A stretch of DNA of 64,000 bases from assembly GCA_035311445.1 (NCBI GenBank), contig DATGCX010000270.1:1-64000 (forward strand). Direction: 5' to 3'. Shown one piece after another: positions 27,198-36,640 of this stretch (position 1 is the first letter of the stretch; each line of letters starts with the position of its first letter). Source of the stretch: JAJPKK01 sp035311445. GTDB lineage: Bacteria; Pseudomonadota; Alphaproteobacteria; Rhizobiales; Xanthobacteraceae. A model generated the notes under the pieces. The model was given only the letters and a program-made list of their open reading frames with translations, was not told the origin of the DNA and did not search any database. The position numbers and the translations under genes were made by a program.

Positions 27198-30100
27198 ATA
27201 TTTCCGAACCTTTCATTCGGCGGCCCGTCGCGACATCCCTCCTGATGGCGGCGATCGGCTTCGTCGGCCTCGTCGCGTATCCATTCCTGCCCGTGGCGCC
27301 CCTGCCACAGGTCGATTTTCCGACGATTAGCGTAAGTGCGACATTGCACGGCGCCAGTGCCGAGACCATGGCGGCTTCGGTGGCGGCGCCGCTCGAACGC
27401 CAGTTCGGACAAATCCCGGGGGTCACCCAGATGACCTCGGTCAGCACGCAGGACGCGACTTCGATCGTCATCCAATTCGATCTCAATCGTAACATCGACG
27501 CTGCTGCCCAGGATGTGCAAGCGGCGATCACAGTCGCCGGCAAGACACTGCCGCAGCAGATGACGACGCCGCCGAGCTACAAGAAGACCAATCCCGCTGA
27601 TTCCGCGATCATGATCCTGGCGGCGCAGTCCGAAACCCTGCCGCTCTATATCGTCGACGATTACGTTGACAATTTTCTCGCTCAGCAAATCTCGCAGGTG
27701 CCCGGCGTCGCCCAGGTCAGCATCGGCGGAGAACAGAAGGCGTCGATCCGCGTGCAGGTCGATCCGGCCAAGCTCGCGTCGAGTGGCGTGACGCTGGAGG
27801 AGGTGCGCAACACCCTCGTAACCTCCACCACTATTGCCGCGAAGGGGACGGTCAATACGCCGAAGACGAGTTTCACGATCGCGGCCAACGATCAGATCGT
27901 CGATGCGGAGCCATTTAACGACATCGTTCTTGCTTATCGCAACGGCGGCCCGATCAGGGTGCGCGATGTCGGTCAGGCGATCGCCGCCGAAGCCGACCGC
28001 ACCATCGCCGGCTATCAGAACAACAAGCCCGGCATCCTGTTGGACATATTCAAACAGCCGGGCGCCAACGTGATCGACATCGTCGATCGGATCAAGCAGG
28101 AGCTGCCGCGCCTGACCGCCAACATCCCGCCGGCGGTCGAGGTCACGACGCTGTTCGATCGCACGACCACGATCCGCGCCTCTGTCGAAGATGTCGAGTT
28201 TACGCTCGGCCTGACCATTGTGCTGGTGATTCTGGTTATTCTGCTGTTCCTCCGCAATGTGTGGGCGACGGTGATCCCGGGCGTAACAGTTCCGCTCGCG
28301 CTGCTCGGCTCATTTGCCACAATGTATCTTCTCAACTTCAGTCTCGATAACATCTCGTTGATGGCGCTGACCATCTCGGTCGGATTTGTGGTCGATGATG
28401 CCATAGTGGTGGTGGAGAATATTTACCGCCATATTGAAAATGGCGAATCGCCGTTTGAAGCCGCACTCAATGGTTCGCGCGAGATCGGCTTCACGGTGCT
28501 GTCAATCAGCTTTTCACTGGTCGCAGTCTTCATCCCGCTGCTGCTGATGGGGGGTATCATCGGCCGGCTGTTTCGCGAATTCGCCTTGACGGTAACGGCG
28601 TCGATCGCGGTATCGGCGCTGGTGTCGCTGACACTTGCGCCGATGATGTGTTCACGTTTCATGCGTCCCGAATCCCACGAACCTGGCCCCGTTTTTCGCG
28701 TCATCGAACGTGGCTTTGATGGCCTGCTGTCGTTCTACCGGCGCACACTCGACATCGTGCTGCGCCACCAGGCGGTCACGCTCGGCGTCTTTTTCGCCAC
28801 CATGGCCGTGACCGGCGTGATGATGTACCAGATTCCGAAAGGATTCTTTCCGATTCAGGATATCGGCCTGATCAACGGAATATCCGAGGCCGCCCAAGGC
28901 ATATCGCCCGAAGAGATGAAGCGGCTGCAGCGGGAACTGGGCGAGGTGATCCTACGTGACCCCGACGTGGTGGCGTTCAGGTCGTCAATGGGGACTACGG
29001 GCACCAGCGCGCAGACCGGGAATACCGGCCGTTTCAGCATTATGCTCAAGCCACGCGAGCAACGTGAGCACAACGCTTCGGAAATCATCGATCGTCTGCG
29101 CCCGGAGCTCGCCAAGGTCACCGGCGTGAATCTGTTCCTGCAACCGGCACAGGACATCACGGTCGGCGGCCGGATCGCGCGCGCCGCGTTCCAGTATACG
29201 CTGCAGGATCCAAACATTGACGAGCTCGTCGAATGGTCGCAGAAAGTGCTCGACAAGATGCGCACGTTGCCAGAGCTTGTCGACGTCGCGAGCGATCTGT
29301 TGGCGCGCGCCCCGCAACTCAAGATCACCATCAATCGCGACCAGGCCGCCAGATTCGGTATTTCCGCTCAGGCCATCGACGATACCCTCAACGACGCTTA
29401 TGGGCAGCGCCAGATCACCCAGTATTTCACTCAGCTCAATACCTATTGGATCATTCTTGAAATTCTGCCTGAACTGCAGGCGAGCCTTGAATCGCTCGAT
29501 CGCATCTACGTGAAATCGCCGCTGACCGGCGCGGCCGTACCGCTGTCGGCTTTGGTCGATATCGACTCGCAGAAGATCGGACCGCTGTCGATCAATCATC
29601 AAGGGCAATTCCCGTCGGCAACGCTGACGTTCAATTTGCGGGCCGGGGTGTCGCTCGGCCAGGCGGTCGATGCCATTAACAAGGCGGCGCGCGAGATCGG
29701 CATGCCGAGCGCGGTGCTGGGCTCGTTCCAGGGCAACGCCCAGGCGTTTCAGTCGTCACTAAGGAGCGAGCCAGCGCTGATCGCCGCGGCGCTCGTTGTC
29801 GTCTACATCATTTTGGGCATGCTCTATGAGAGCTTCATTCACCCGCTGACTATTCTTTCAACGCTGCCCTCAGCCGGCATCGGCGCGCTGCTGGCTCTGC
29901 AACTCGGCCACATGGATCTGTCGGTGATCGGCATCATCGGCATCATCCTGCTGATCGGGATCGTCAAGAAAAACGGCATCATGCTCGTCGACTTCGCCAT
30001 CGTGGCCGAGAACGAACGCAACCTGCCCCCGCTTGCGGCGATACGCGAAGCCTGCCTGTTGCGGTTCCGCCCGATCCTGATGACGACGGCAGCCGCGATG

Positions 30101-30322
30101 CTGGCCGGGCTGCCGATGATGTTCGGCCACGGCACCGGTTCGGAAATGCGCCATCCGCTCGGCTATTCCATGGTCGGCGGGTTGGCGCTCAGCCAGATTT
30201 TGACGCTGTACACGACGCCGGTCGTCTATCTTTACCTTGCCCGCCTGCAGGCCTGGGTGCAGGGCAAGAAGGCTCATCATGCGCCGCAAGCCGCGGAAGT
30301 GCATGCTGTGGCGGCGGAGTGA
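27194..30322 (+). CDS. RND multidrug efflux permease, MdtB/MdtC-like
   Basis: 1042 residues, the normal size for hydrophobe/amphiphile efflux-1 permeases. The N-terminus (MNISEPFIRRPVATSLLMAAI) and the proton-relay aspartates in TM4 (SVGFVVDDAIVVVENIY) are present, as is the TM10-11 block GIVKKNGIMLVDFA. Two large periplasmic loops flank the duplicated halves. Sequence wording is nearest to the MdtB/MdtC branch rather than AcrB, but here one permease gene stands alone, so it should form a homotrimer. It exports drugs, bile-salt-like compounds or metabolites using the proton gradient. It is co-translated with the adaptor gene. Confidence 0.94.
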   Translation: MNISEPFIRRPVATSLLMAAIGFVGLVAYPFLPVAPLPQVDFPTISVSATLHGASAETMAASVAAPLERQFGQIPGVTQMTSVSTQDATSIVIQFDLNRNIDAAAQDVQAAITVAGKTLPQQMTTPPSYKKTNPADSAIMILAAQSETLPLYIVDDYVDNFLAQQISQVPGVAQVSIGGEQKASIRVQVDPAKLASSGVTLEEVRNTLVTSTTIAAKGTVNTPKTSFTIAANDQIVDAEPFNDIVLAYRNGGPIRVRDVGQAIAAEADRTIAGYQNNKPGILLDIFKQPGANVIDIVDRIKQELPRLTANIPPAVEVTTLFDRTTTIRASVEDVEFTLGLTIVLVILVILLFLRNVWATVIPGVTVPLALLGSFATMYLLNFSLDNISLMALTISVGFVVDDAIVVVENIYRHIENGESPFEAALNGSREIGFTVLSISFSLVAVFIPLLLMGGIIGRLFREFALTVTASIAVSALVSLTLAPMMCSRFMRPESHEPGPVFRVIERGFDGLLSFYRRTLDIVLRHQAVTLGVFFATMAVTGVMMYQIPKGFFPIQDIGLINGISEAAQGISPEEMKRLQRELGEVILRDPDVVAFRSSMGTTGTSAQTGNTGRFSIMLKPREQREHNASEIIDRLRPELAKVTGVNLFLQPAQDITVGGRIARAAFQYTLQDPNIDELVEWSQKVLDKMRTLPELVDVASDLLARAPQLKITINRDQAARFGISAQAIDDTLNDAYGQRQITQYFTQLNTYWIILEILPELQASLESLDRIYVKSPLTGAAVPLSALVDIDSQKIGPLSINHQGQFPSATLTFNLRAGVSLGQAVDAINKAAREIGMPSAVLGSFQGNAQAFQSSLRSEPALIAAALVVVYIILGMLYESFIHPLTILSTLPSAGIGALLALQLGHMDLSVIGIIGIILLIGIVKKNGIMLVDFAIVAENERNLPPLAAIREACLLRFRPILMTTAAAMLAGLPMMFGHGTGSEMRHPLGYSMVGGLALSQILTLYTTPVVYLYLARLQAWVQGKKAHHAPQAAEVHAVAAE

Positions 30323-30383
30323 AGGGGCGACCGTGAATCGCGAGTGGATTGCAGCGAGGTTGAAGCGCTTCGCACCTCTCCCG

Positions 30384-30471
30384 GGTCGTGGGTGGGCTTG
30401 TCCCGGCCACCTCGATTATTCGTGCTCGGTGCGGTGAGGTTCAAGGTCGCCGGGACAAGCCCGGCGACGAC
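30384..30471. repeat. Dispersed palindromic repeat with GGGCTTGTCCCGGCCACC / GCCGGGACAAGCCCGGCGA arms
   Basis: GGGCTTGTCCCGG (about 30393-30406) and CCGGGACAAGCCC are inverted arms 50 bp apart; inner AGGTCGCCGGG also matches. It lies between the convergent RND gene and the dehydrogenase gene and could fold in both transcripts. No second copy is seen in this window. Confidence 0.7.
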
Positions 30472-30525
30472 GTAGTTGGATTCGCAGCGTGCGGTTCAAA
30501 ACGACCGAAATCCGCTGTGCCGTAG

Positions 30526-31578
30526 TTATTCCCGCGGCTTGAAGCCGAACTGCCGCGCGAAGCGCTGCGCATAGGCCGGCCACACCTCGGGATTGACCTT
30601 GCGCGGCGCCGGCTTGCCGTCGAGTGCATCGAGCACCTGTTCGGCGGCGATCTTGCCCATGTTGTGCCGCGTCTCTTTGGTAACGCCAGCCGTGTGAGGG
30701 CTGACCAGGACATTGTCGAATTTCAGCAGAGGGTGGTCGCAAGGCGGCGGCTCGGTTGCCCACACGTCAAGACCCGCGCCGGCCAGCTGCTTGCGCCGCA
30801 GGGCTTCAGCCAGCGCCGCCTCGTCATGAATGTGTCCACGCGCCGTGGTGATGAGAAACGCGCCCGGGCGCATCTGGGCAAACTGCGCGGCACCGATCAT
30901 GCCACGGGTTTCCGCCGAGAGCGGGCAGTTGACGGACACGTAGTCGCTGCGGCGCATGAGCTCGCCGAGCTCCACCTTTTCGGCGCCGCGCTCGGCGCAC
31001 ACCGCAGCTGTCAGATAGGGGTCATAGGCGAGCACCTGCATGGTGAACAGGCCGCGACACAACTGAGCAAGCCGGGTGCCGACATTGCCAAGGCCGATGA
31101 TGCCGATGGTCTTGCCGAACACGTCGTTGCCCATATAGGCGACGCGATCGATGAGGCGTTCGCGGCGCATCACCTGGTTGGTTTCCGGAATGCGCTTCGA
31201 GAGCGCGATCAGCATACCGAGCGCGTGCTCGGCAACCGCCTCGCGATTCCCGCCTGCCTGGTTCACCACAAGGATGCCGGCATTCGTGCAGGCTTTGACG
31301 TCGACCGTGTCGTAGCCGACACCGCTCGTCGAAACGACGAGTACCTTGGGCATGCGCGCGATCAGTGCTGCATCCACATGAAACCTCCGCGCAATCTCAT
31401 CGCGCGCCGAGCCGACCTGGTAGACATGAGCGGCAGCGAGAATTGGCTTCGCGTCGTCGTCCCCGCTTTCGTTTTCGAGCCGGTCGAGCCTCACATCCTC
31501 GCGACGCCCCAGAATATCTGCGTAGACCGGATCGGCGAGGTACTTTACGTAGAAAACACGTTTTGTATTCACGGACAC
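30526..31578 (-). CDS. D-isomer-specific 2-hydroxyacid dehydrogenase (3-phosphoglycerate dehydrogenase-like)
   Basis: 350 residues from the GTG at 31578, which has AAAGG six bases upstream; an ATG at 31596 has none. The Rossmann motif is KTIGIIGLGNVGTRLAQ. The catalytic residues of the family are readable: Arg in ITTARGHIHDEAALAEAL, Glu in ATEPPPCDHPLL and His in VSPHTAGVTKE. It lacks the ACT domain of SerA. It reduces a 2-keto acid or oxidises a D-2-hydroxyacid with NAD(P). The gene stands alone; its substrate is not evident. Confidence 0.88.
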   Translation of the reverse strand: MSVNTKRVFYVKYLADPVYADILGRREDVRLDRLENESGDDDAKPILAAAHVYQVGSARDEIARRFHVDAALIARMPKVLVVSTSGVGYDTVDVKACTNAGILVVNQAGGNREAVAEHALGMLIALSKRIPETNQVMRRERLIDRVAYMGNDVFGKTIGIIGLGNVGTRLAQLCRGLFTMQVLAYDPYLTAAVCAERGAEKVELGELMRRSDYVSVNCPLSAETRGMIGAAQFAQMRPGAFLITTARGHIHDEAALAEALRRKQLAGAGLDVWATEPPPCDHPLLKFDNVLVSPHTAGVTKETRHNMGKIAAEQVLDALDGKPAPRKVNPEVWPAYAQRFARQFGFKPRE

Positions 31579-32087
31579 GCGAGACCTTTCTGTCATTGCC
31601 GCGTGAGGGATTGCGCGGCGTGCGGTGCGCGCCCCGAAGCGATATTCCATTTCATTTGAAATATGCCTTAACCAATTTTCCGTTGCGGAGGAATCGCCGA
31701 CATTTACTTCGACGTCATGCGCTTGTCATCAGCCAACATGGCGGAGGCCGGCGGCCGCGCCATCGAGCGCAAGCTCACTCCGTCGTGGAAGCCGGCTGCA
31801 GCCGTGATCAAACCGCTGTTCGCTGGAGCCTCCTTTACGAAAATTCTGTGGCGGGCGACCACACTTGTGTCGGACTGCGCGTTCAGCCGTCTCGCCGCCA
31901 CCGTGAGCTCCGACATCACCGAAACGGTGCGCGCCAAGGCCGAGCCGGTACAGCAGTCGCGCAAGCCAATGCCCTGCTGGCCCTGCCCGCCGCCGACGAT
32001 GCGGTTACCGCATTGCCGGGCCAATCGCCAATCTACGGCGTCAGCAAGGCGTCTACTGTGTCAACAAGCGCGCCGATCACGGTCCCT
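31579..32087. other. Intergenic region, no supported gene
   Basis: About 500 bp. Open frames of 100-160 codons exist on both strands but resemble no family and have poor starts. The stretch 31730-32050 has the codon texture of degraded coding DNA, without a match I can name. Confidence 0.4.
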
Positions 32088-32258
32088 TTATTTTGTGTGC
32101 AAGACATTCTTGATAGCGAGCTTGGATAATTGGACTACCAGCTCTCTCAGACGTTTAATTTCCTCGCGAAGAGATTGTAATTCGTCGGACTGGGAATAAG
32201 GCTTAGGATTTTCCGAAATACGCTCCGGCCATTGGTGTGATAGTTTGGTGTCAGCCAT
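32088..32258 (-). CDS. Conserved small coiled-coil protein (56 aa)
   Basis: 56 residues from ATG 32258, with GAGGG eight bases upstream. The protein begins MADTKLSHQWPERISENPKP and continues YSQSDELQSLREEIKRLREL, then VVQLSKLAIKNVLHTK. The heptad pattern of leucines (LQSLREEIKRLRELVVQL) predicts a short coiled coil, probably a dimer. I recall close small proteins of this form in other Bradyrhizobiaceae; no function is known. The start, ribosome-binding site, and clean coding sequence make it a real gene although short. It has no signal peptide, and no operon partner is visible. Confidence 0.72.
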   Translation of the reverse strand: MADTKLSHQWPERISENPKPYSQSDELQSLREEIKRLRELVVQLSKLAIKNVLHTK

Positions 32259-32804
32259 CGTGATCCCTCATTCACGAATCAATACTAGGCCAACCTCAGT
32301 TCGAATTGAGTAGTTCGTTGGGCGCGATTGTGTCCGTCTCGGCACAGCCGGAATTGGTGCGCGTCATTTGCTGCTGGTCGCCAGGTCCGGGGCCGTACTG
32401 GATTGAAGATCTTGAGCCCAGCAAAATCCCCTTCGTTATCGCTGACCTCCAGATGTCTTAATGCAACCAGAGCGCGCGCTCGATACCGATACGGCAGGTC
32501 CGGTCGCAATCCTGGAAGTCGGATCGAAGCGCACTTCTGTCCGACAGGAAAATGCTGATGATGAATGTTGATGGCCGCAAGGGAAGGCGGTTTTCGTCGC
32601 CCGCGCCGAGACCTGAACTGTTAGTTGCGCGGCGGCCACAGTGTTGCGGTTTTGCGCCATTCTGAGATTTTCCATGTCTTGCCGCCGGTTAGCGGCCTGT
32701 GCCGGGGCCGGAAAGCTTGTCTGTGTAACCCACGCGCTCTAGGGTGACGTGGGGACCGCGCCATCTGCCGCGAACGAGGCGGCAAGGCGCGTCGGGACAG
32801 CGGT
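32259..32804. other. Intergenic region, no supported gene
   Basis: About 545 bp between the small coiled-coil gene and the GT39 gene. I see no repeat family, RNA or coding frame that I can support. It probably contains the promoter of the envelope operon. Confidence 0.45.
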
Positions 32805-34529
32805 ATGGCCGTCATCGCCGAGCCTAGAGTACGGATGGGATTGGGGAATTGGAGGATCGCAAGCCTGCTGGGCCTTGCGACGGGCTCCCATTTGCGCGCG
32901 ATCGCGGTGCTCACAGTGATATCGCTCGCCTCGTTCTTGCCCGGTTTTTTCCAAATTCCGCCCGTTGATCGCGATGAGGCACGGTTCGCCCAGGCAAGCA
33001 AGCAAATGATGGAGACCGGCGACTATGTCGACATCCGCTTCCAGGACGAAACACGCTACAAGAAGCCGGTCGGCATCTACTGGTTGCAGGTGGCGGTCGT
33101 TGAAGCCGCAGAGGCGGTGGGCGTCCCGCACGCCCGAACGCAGATCGGGCTTTATCGGATTCCTTCACTGATCGGTGCCGTCGCGGCCGTTTTGCTGACC
33201 TATTGGGCCGCACTCGCCTTCGTATCGCGGCGGGCGGCGGTGCTGGCCGGCGGCATGATGGCGACGTCGATTCTTCTAGGCGTCGAGGCGCGGCTCGCAA
33301 AGACCGATGCAATGTTGCTGGCGACCACGGTGGCGGCATTGGGTGCGATGGCACGCGCTTACCTGGTGGAACAGGGCGACCGAGCAACCGAGGCCTCTCC
33401 TTTGACGGTCGCGACGATCTTCTGGAGCGCGATCGCGGCCGGAATTCTGGTCAAGGGACCGATGATCCTCATGTTGGTCGGCTTCGCCGCCGTCGCTCTT
33501 GTGGTGGCGGATCGCTCCGCACATTGGCTGTGGCGGCTGAAACCAGTGATTGGAGTAGTGTGGGCGTTGGCGCTGGTGATGCCTTGGTTCGTTGCCATTT
33601 TGATTCGCAGCGGCGGCAGCTTCCTTATCGATGCGGTCGGCCAGGACATGTTGGCGAAGGTGACGGGCGGGCAGGAGACCCATGGCTTGCCGCCGGGCTT
33701 TTATTACGTGGCCTTTTGGGAGACGTTCTTTCCGGGCGCCATGTTGGCCGGTCTCGCGGCGCCGGCCGTGTGGCGTGCCCGCACCGAACCCGGCTGCAAG
33801 GTTCTACTCGCCTGGATCGTGCCGTCCTGGATCGTTTTCGAGCTAGTGCCGACAAAGTTGCCGCATTACGTTCTGCCGCTCTATCCTGCGCTCGCGATCC
33901 TGATTGCCGGTGTTGTTGACAGCCATTCGCTTTCGCGCAATCGCTGGCTCGTGCGCGGAACGATTTGGTGGTTCATCCTGATGATGGCGGTGGCGCTATT
34001 TCTGATCGTGCTGCAAATCTTCATCGGCCAAAGGCTCGGCTTGTTGACATGGTCGTTTGCGGCGGCGGCCGTGATCTTTTCGCTGTTCGCCTGGCTGCTC
34101 TATCGGGTTGACGGCGCCGAAGCGTCGCTCATACGGGCCATGGCGGCGTCACTGATGTTGTCCGTTGCGGCGTATGGGGTGACCTTTCCGGGGTTGCGGG
34201 GGCTGTTTCCGTCGGTGGGTCTCGCGAATTACATGCACAGCGTCAACTGCAGCGACCCGGTCGCAGCAGCGGCAGGTTTTCACGAACCGAGCCTGGTGTT
34301 CCTCGCTGGCACCAACACCAACCTAAGTGTGGGCTCCAGCGCGGCAGATTTTCTGCTCAGCGGACCGTGCCGGGTCGCATTCGTCGAAAGTCGTCAAGAG
34401 CGCGCGTTCGTGCAGCGCGCCGATGCGATCGGCCTTCGCTATACGATGGGCCCACGCATCGAGGGCTTCAACATCAACGGCGGCCAGGCAGTCAACATTG
34501 CCACCTACCGTTCGGAGCGCGGCCCGTGA
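32805..34529 (+). CDS. ArnT-like GT39 glycosyltransferase
   Basis: 574 residues with about 11-12 membrane segments. The first periplasmic loop carries the GT-C/GT39 acidic motif in PPVDRDEARFAQASKQMMETGDY, followed by RYKKPVGIYWLQ, as in 4-amino-4-deoxy-L-arabinose transferases and the rhizobial lipid A/core galacturonic acid transferases (RgtA-D). These enzymes move a sugar from a polyprenyl phosphate onto lipid A, core oligosaccharide or protein on the periplasmic face. It overlaps the PAP2 gene by 4 bp (GTGA), starting an operon with a GT2 synthase that could make the polyprenyl-sugar donor. Confidence 0.9.
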   Translation: MAVIAEPRVRMGLGNWRIASLLGLATGSHLRAIAVLTVISLASFLPGFFQIPPVDRDEARFAQASKQMMETGDYVDIRFQDETRYKKPVGIYWLQVAVVEAAEAVGVPHARTQIGLYRIPSLIGAVAAVLLTYWAALAFVSRRAAVLAGGMMATSILLGVEARLAKTDAMLLATTVAALGAMARAYLVEQGDRATEASPLTVATIFWSAIAAGILVKGPMILMLVGFAAVALVVADRSAHWLWRLKPVIGVVWALALVMPWFVAILIRSGGSFLIDAVGQDMLAKVTGGQETHGLPPGFYYVAFWETFFPGAMLAGLAAPAVWRARTEPGCKVLLAWIVPSWIVFELVPTKLPHYVLPLYPALAILIAGVVDSHSLSRNRWLVRGTIWWFILMMAVALFLIVLQIFIGQRLGLLTWSFAAAAVIFSLFAWLLYRVDGAEASLIRAMAASLMLSVAAYGVTFPGLRGLFPSVGLANYMHSVNCSDPVAAAAGFHEPSLVFLAGTNTNLSVGSSAADFLLSGPCRVAFVESRQERAFVQRADAIGLRYTMGPRIEGFNINGGQAVNIATYRSERGP

Positions 34530-35374
34530 CGGCCTCCGGCGGGGCTGATGCGCACGACCTCAATGCCGTTGCGGCGCGCGCCAACGCATTCTTTGAAAAT
34601 GTTCGTGGCAGCCTTGGCGCTGTGTTGCGCCGGCCGCGGCGACTTGAACAGGACTTCGTTCCCGCGTGGCGACGCCTGAAAATCCACGGCGCGGTCGCGA
34701 TCGGCGCAGTGGTGCTGTCGATGTTGTTGCTCGACGCGCGCGGGCATGAGCTTGCTGCCGGCCTGCCACAGTGGCTGGTCGAAATCGCCTATGAAATCAC
34801 CGATTTTGGTCGCTCCGGATGGATTCTGGTGCCGGTAGGCACCCTGATGGTGTTGATTGCTTTGCTCGCATCGCCGGCACTCGACTTCATGTCGCGTGCG
34901 GTGGCGGCGATGGTAGTCGCGCGGCTCGGCTATGTATTCGTCGCGGTCGGCTTGCCGGGGCTCGTAAGTACGGTGGCAAAGCGATGGATCGGACGCGTGC
35001 GGCCGTCCGCCGTTGGACCGTTCGCCTATGAGCCATTTTCTTGGCAGCCGGAATATGCAAGCTTGCCCTCCGGCCATGCGACGACCGCATTCGCGGCGCT
35101 GGTCGCTATCGGCGTCATCTTTCCTCGCGTTCGTCCCATACTGTGGGTCTATGCACTGTTGATCGCGGCGAGCCGGGTGATGGTTTCTGCCCATTATCCG
35201 AGCGATGTCATCGCCGGCGCGGCGTTCGGGGCATTCGGCGCCTTAGTGGTGCGTGACTGGTTTGCCGTGCGCCGGGTCGGGTTTTTCATCAGCCCGGATG
35301 GGGTCATTCACACCATGGCGGGCCCCTCGCTGCGACGGATCAAACGAGTTGCCCACGTGCTCATTGGTCCATAA
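34526..35374 (+). CDS. PAP2-family membrane phosphatase
   Basis: 282 residues from a GTG overlapping the previous stop. The three phosphatase motifs are present in order: KRWIGRVRPS (about 152-161), PSGHATTAF (about 181-189) and SRVMVSAHYPSDVIAG (about 215-230), with the catalytic His and phosphate-binding Arg/Lys retained. Five or six membrane segments surround them. Likely substrates are lipid A phosphates (LpxE/LpxF-like) or undecaprenyl pyrophosphate. In this operon it could remove the lipid A phosphate that is then replaced by a sugar, or recycle the lipid carrier; the sequence does not decide. Confidence 0.88.
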   Translation: MTASGGADAHDLNAVAARANAFFENVRGSLGAVLRRPRRLEQDFVPAWRRLKIHGAVAIGAVVLSMLLLDARGHELAAGLPQWLVEIAYEITDFGRSGWILVPVGTLMVLIALLASPALDFMSRAVAAMVVARLGYVFVAVGLPGLVSTVAKRWIGRVRPSAVGPFAYEPFSWQPEYASLPSGHATTAFAALVAIGVIFPRVRPILWVYALLIAASRVMVSAHYPSDVIAGAAFGAFGALVVRDWFAVRRVGFFISPDGVIHTMAGPSLRRIKRVAHVLIGP

Positions 35375-35485
35375 AAACGCGAGTGCGGATGGGGCAGCCC
35401 GTCAGTACCGTGATCCCCCGGCCCGCTCACTTTGTCGCGTCTCACGACCAGACAGGAATTCGCGGCGGCAGAAACGGAACTCTTG

Positions 35486-36253
35486 ATGACCGAGGGCAGT
35501 CCATTGCCGTCCAGTGCCGCAGTGCCGCGCCTCTCGGTCGTCGTGCCGGTCCGCAACGAAGCCGGCAACATCGCGCCGCTGATCAAGGAAATCGTGCGGG
35601 CGCTGGATGCGTTTGCGCCGATCGAAATCATCTATGTCAATGATGGATCGCGCGATGACACCGAGGCCGAGCTGCGGTCCTTGATGAAAACGCACGTTTT
35701 CCTGCGCCAGATCCGGCATGCGGATTCGTGCGGTCAATCGGCGGCTATTCGCAGCGGCGTCGCCGCAGCCCGCGCCGGCATCGTGGCGACGCTCGACGGA
35801 GACGGTCAGAACGATCCGGCCTTTCTCCCCGCCCTGGTGGCAGCGCTGGAGCGCGACGCCATGGTGGGGCTTGTTGCCGGTCAGCGGGTCGGCCGCAAGG
35901 ACACGGGCTTCAAACGGCTGCAATCATTGATCGCAAATACGGCGCGCAAAGCCATTCTGCGCGACGGTACGCGCGACACCGGATGTGGACTGAAGGCGTT
36001 TCGCCGGGAGCTCTTCTTGACGCTCCCTTATTTCGATGGCCTGCACCGATTTCTGCCGGCGTTGGTGCGACGGGAGGGTTACCGCATCGGCTATGTGGAG
36101 GTAGTTGATCGGCCGCGTCTGCGCGGGGTCTCGAATTATGGTCTATGGGATCGGCTGTGGGTCGGCATTCTCGATGTCGCAGGCGTGTGGTGGCTGATCC
36201 GGCGCCGAAAACGCGTGCCGCTCGTTTCGGAGGTTGTTCGCGATGCTGGTTAG
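35486..36253 (+). CDS. GT2 glycosyltransferase, polyprenyl-phosphate sugar synthase type
   Basis: 255 residues from the ATG at 35486. GT2 motifs: LSVVVPVRNEAGNI, IIYVNDGSRDDTE, ATLDGDGQNDP (the DXD-like metal site) and KAFRRELF. These belong to the dolichyl-phosphate-mannose-synthase/ArnC/RgtE branch. Only one or no C-terminal membrane helix is seen (ILDVAGVWWLIRRRK), so it is a peripheral enzyme. It probably makes the polyprenyl-phosphate sugar used by the GT39 enzyme two genes upstream. A gap of about 110 bp separates it from PAP2; it overlaps the next gene by 11 bp. Confidence 0.88.
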   Translation: MTEGSPLPSSAAVPRLSVVVPVRNEAGNIAPLIKEIVRALDAFAPIEIIYVNDGSRDDTEAELRSLMKTHVFLRQIRHADSCGQSAAIRSGVAAARAGIVATLDGDGQNDPAFLPALVAALERDAMVGLVAGQRVGRKDTGFKRLQSLIANTARKAILRDGTRDTGCGLKAFRRELFLTLPYFDGLHRFLPALVRREGYRIGYVEVVDRPRLRGVSNYGLWDRLWVGILDVAGVWWLIRRRKRVPLVSEVVRDAG

Positions 36254-36572
36254 CCTGTCTCAAGCAGTCGGCAACTATCTGCAGAACGTTTTCTTTTTGC
36301 AGCTGAATTGGTGGGTGCTGATTGGTTATGCCGGACAGACGCTGTTCGCGATGCGCTTCATCGTCCAATGGGTTGCGTCCGAGCGGGTCGGCCGTAGCGT
36401 GATTCCCGTCGCGTTCTGGTTTTTTTCGATTGGCGGCGGCGCGGTGTTGCTCGTCTATGCTCTTTACATACGCGATCCCGTTTTCATTATCGGCCAAGGC
36501 TTTGGCTTGTTCGTGTATTTGCGCAATCTCTATTTCGTGTTCCGTGAGCGCAAGATGGTATCGGTATCATGA
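36243..36572 (+). CDS. Small membrane protein with LAB_N domain (lipid A biosynthesis N-terminal-like)
   Basis: 109 residues from the ATG at 36243, which has GGAGG nine bases upstream; it overlaps the GT2 gene. Three membrane helices with the LAB_N signature WWVLIGYAGQTLFAMRFIVQW and the ending RNLYFVFRER. The domain was named after the N-terminus of some LpxB proteins. As stand-alone proteins such members occur beside polyprenyl-sugar GT2 synthases and may help form or flip the lipid-linked sugar. The operon order here fits that. Confidence 0.85.
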   Translation: MLVSLSQAVGNYLQNVFFLQLNWWVLIGYAGQTLFAMRFIVQWVASERVGRSVIPVAFWFFSIGGGAVLLVYALYIRDPVFIIGQGFGLFVYLRNLYFVFRERKMVSVS

Positions 36573-36640
36573 TCCCGCTCAAAAATTCGTCTTGGCGATT
36601 GCCGGGCGGCTATGAAAATCCCAATTGACTATTGTTTGCA

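Noticed and set aside
31704..32199. Overlapping open frames on both strands of about 100-160 codons
   Set aside because: No homology I can recognise and poor starts; the strand of any real ancestor is unclear, so it is reported only as a gap.
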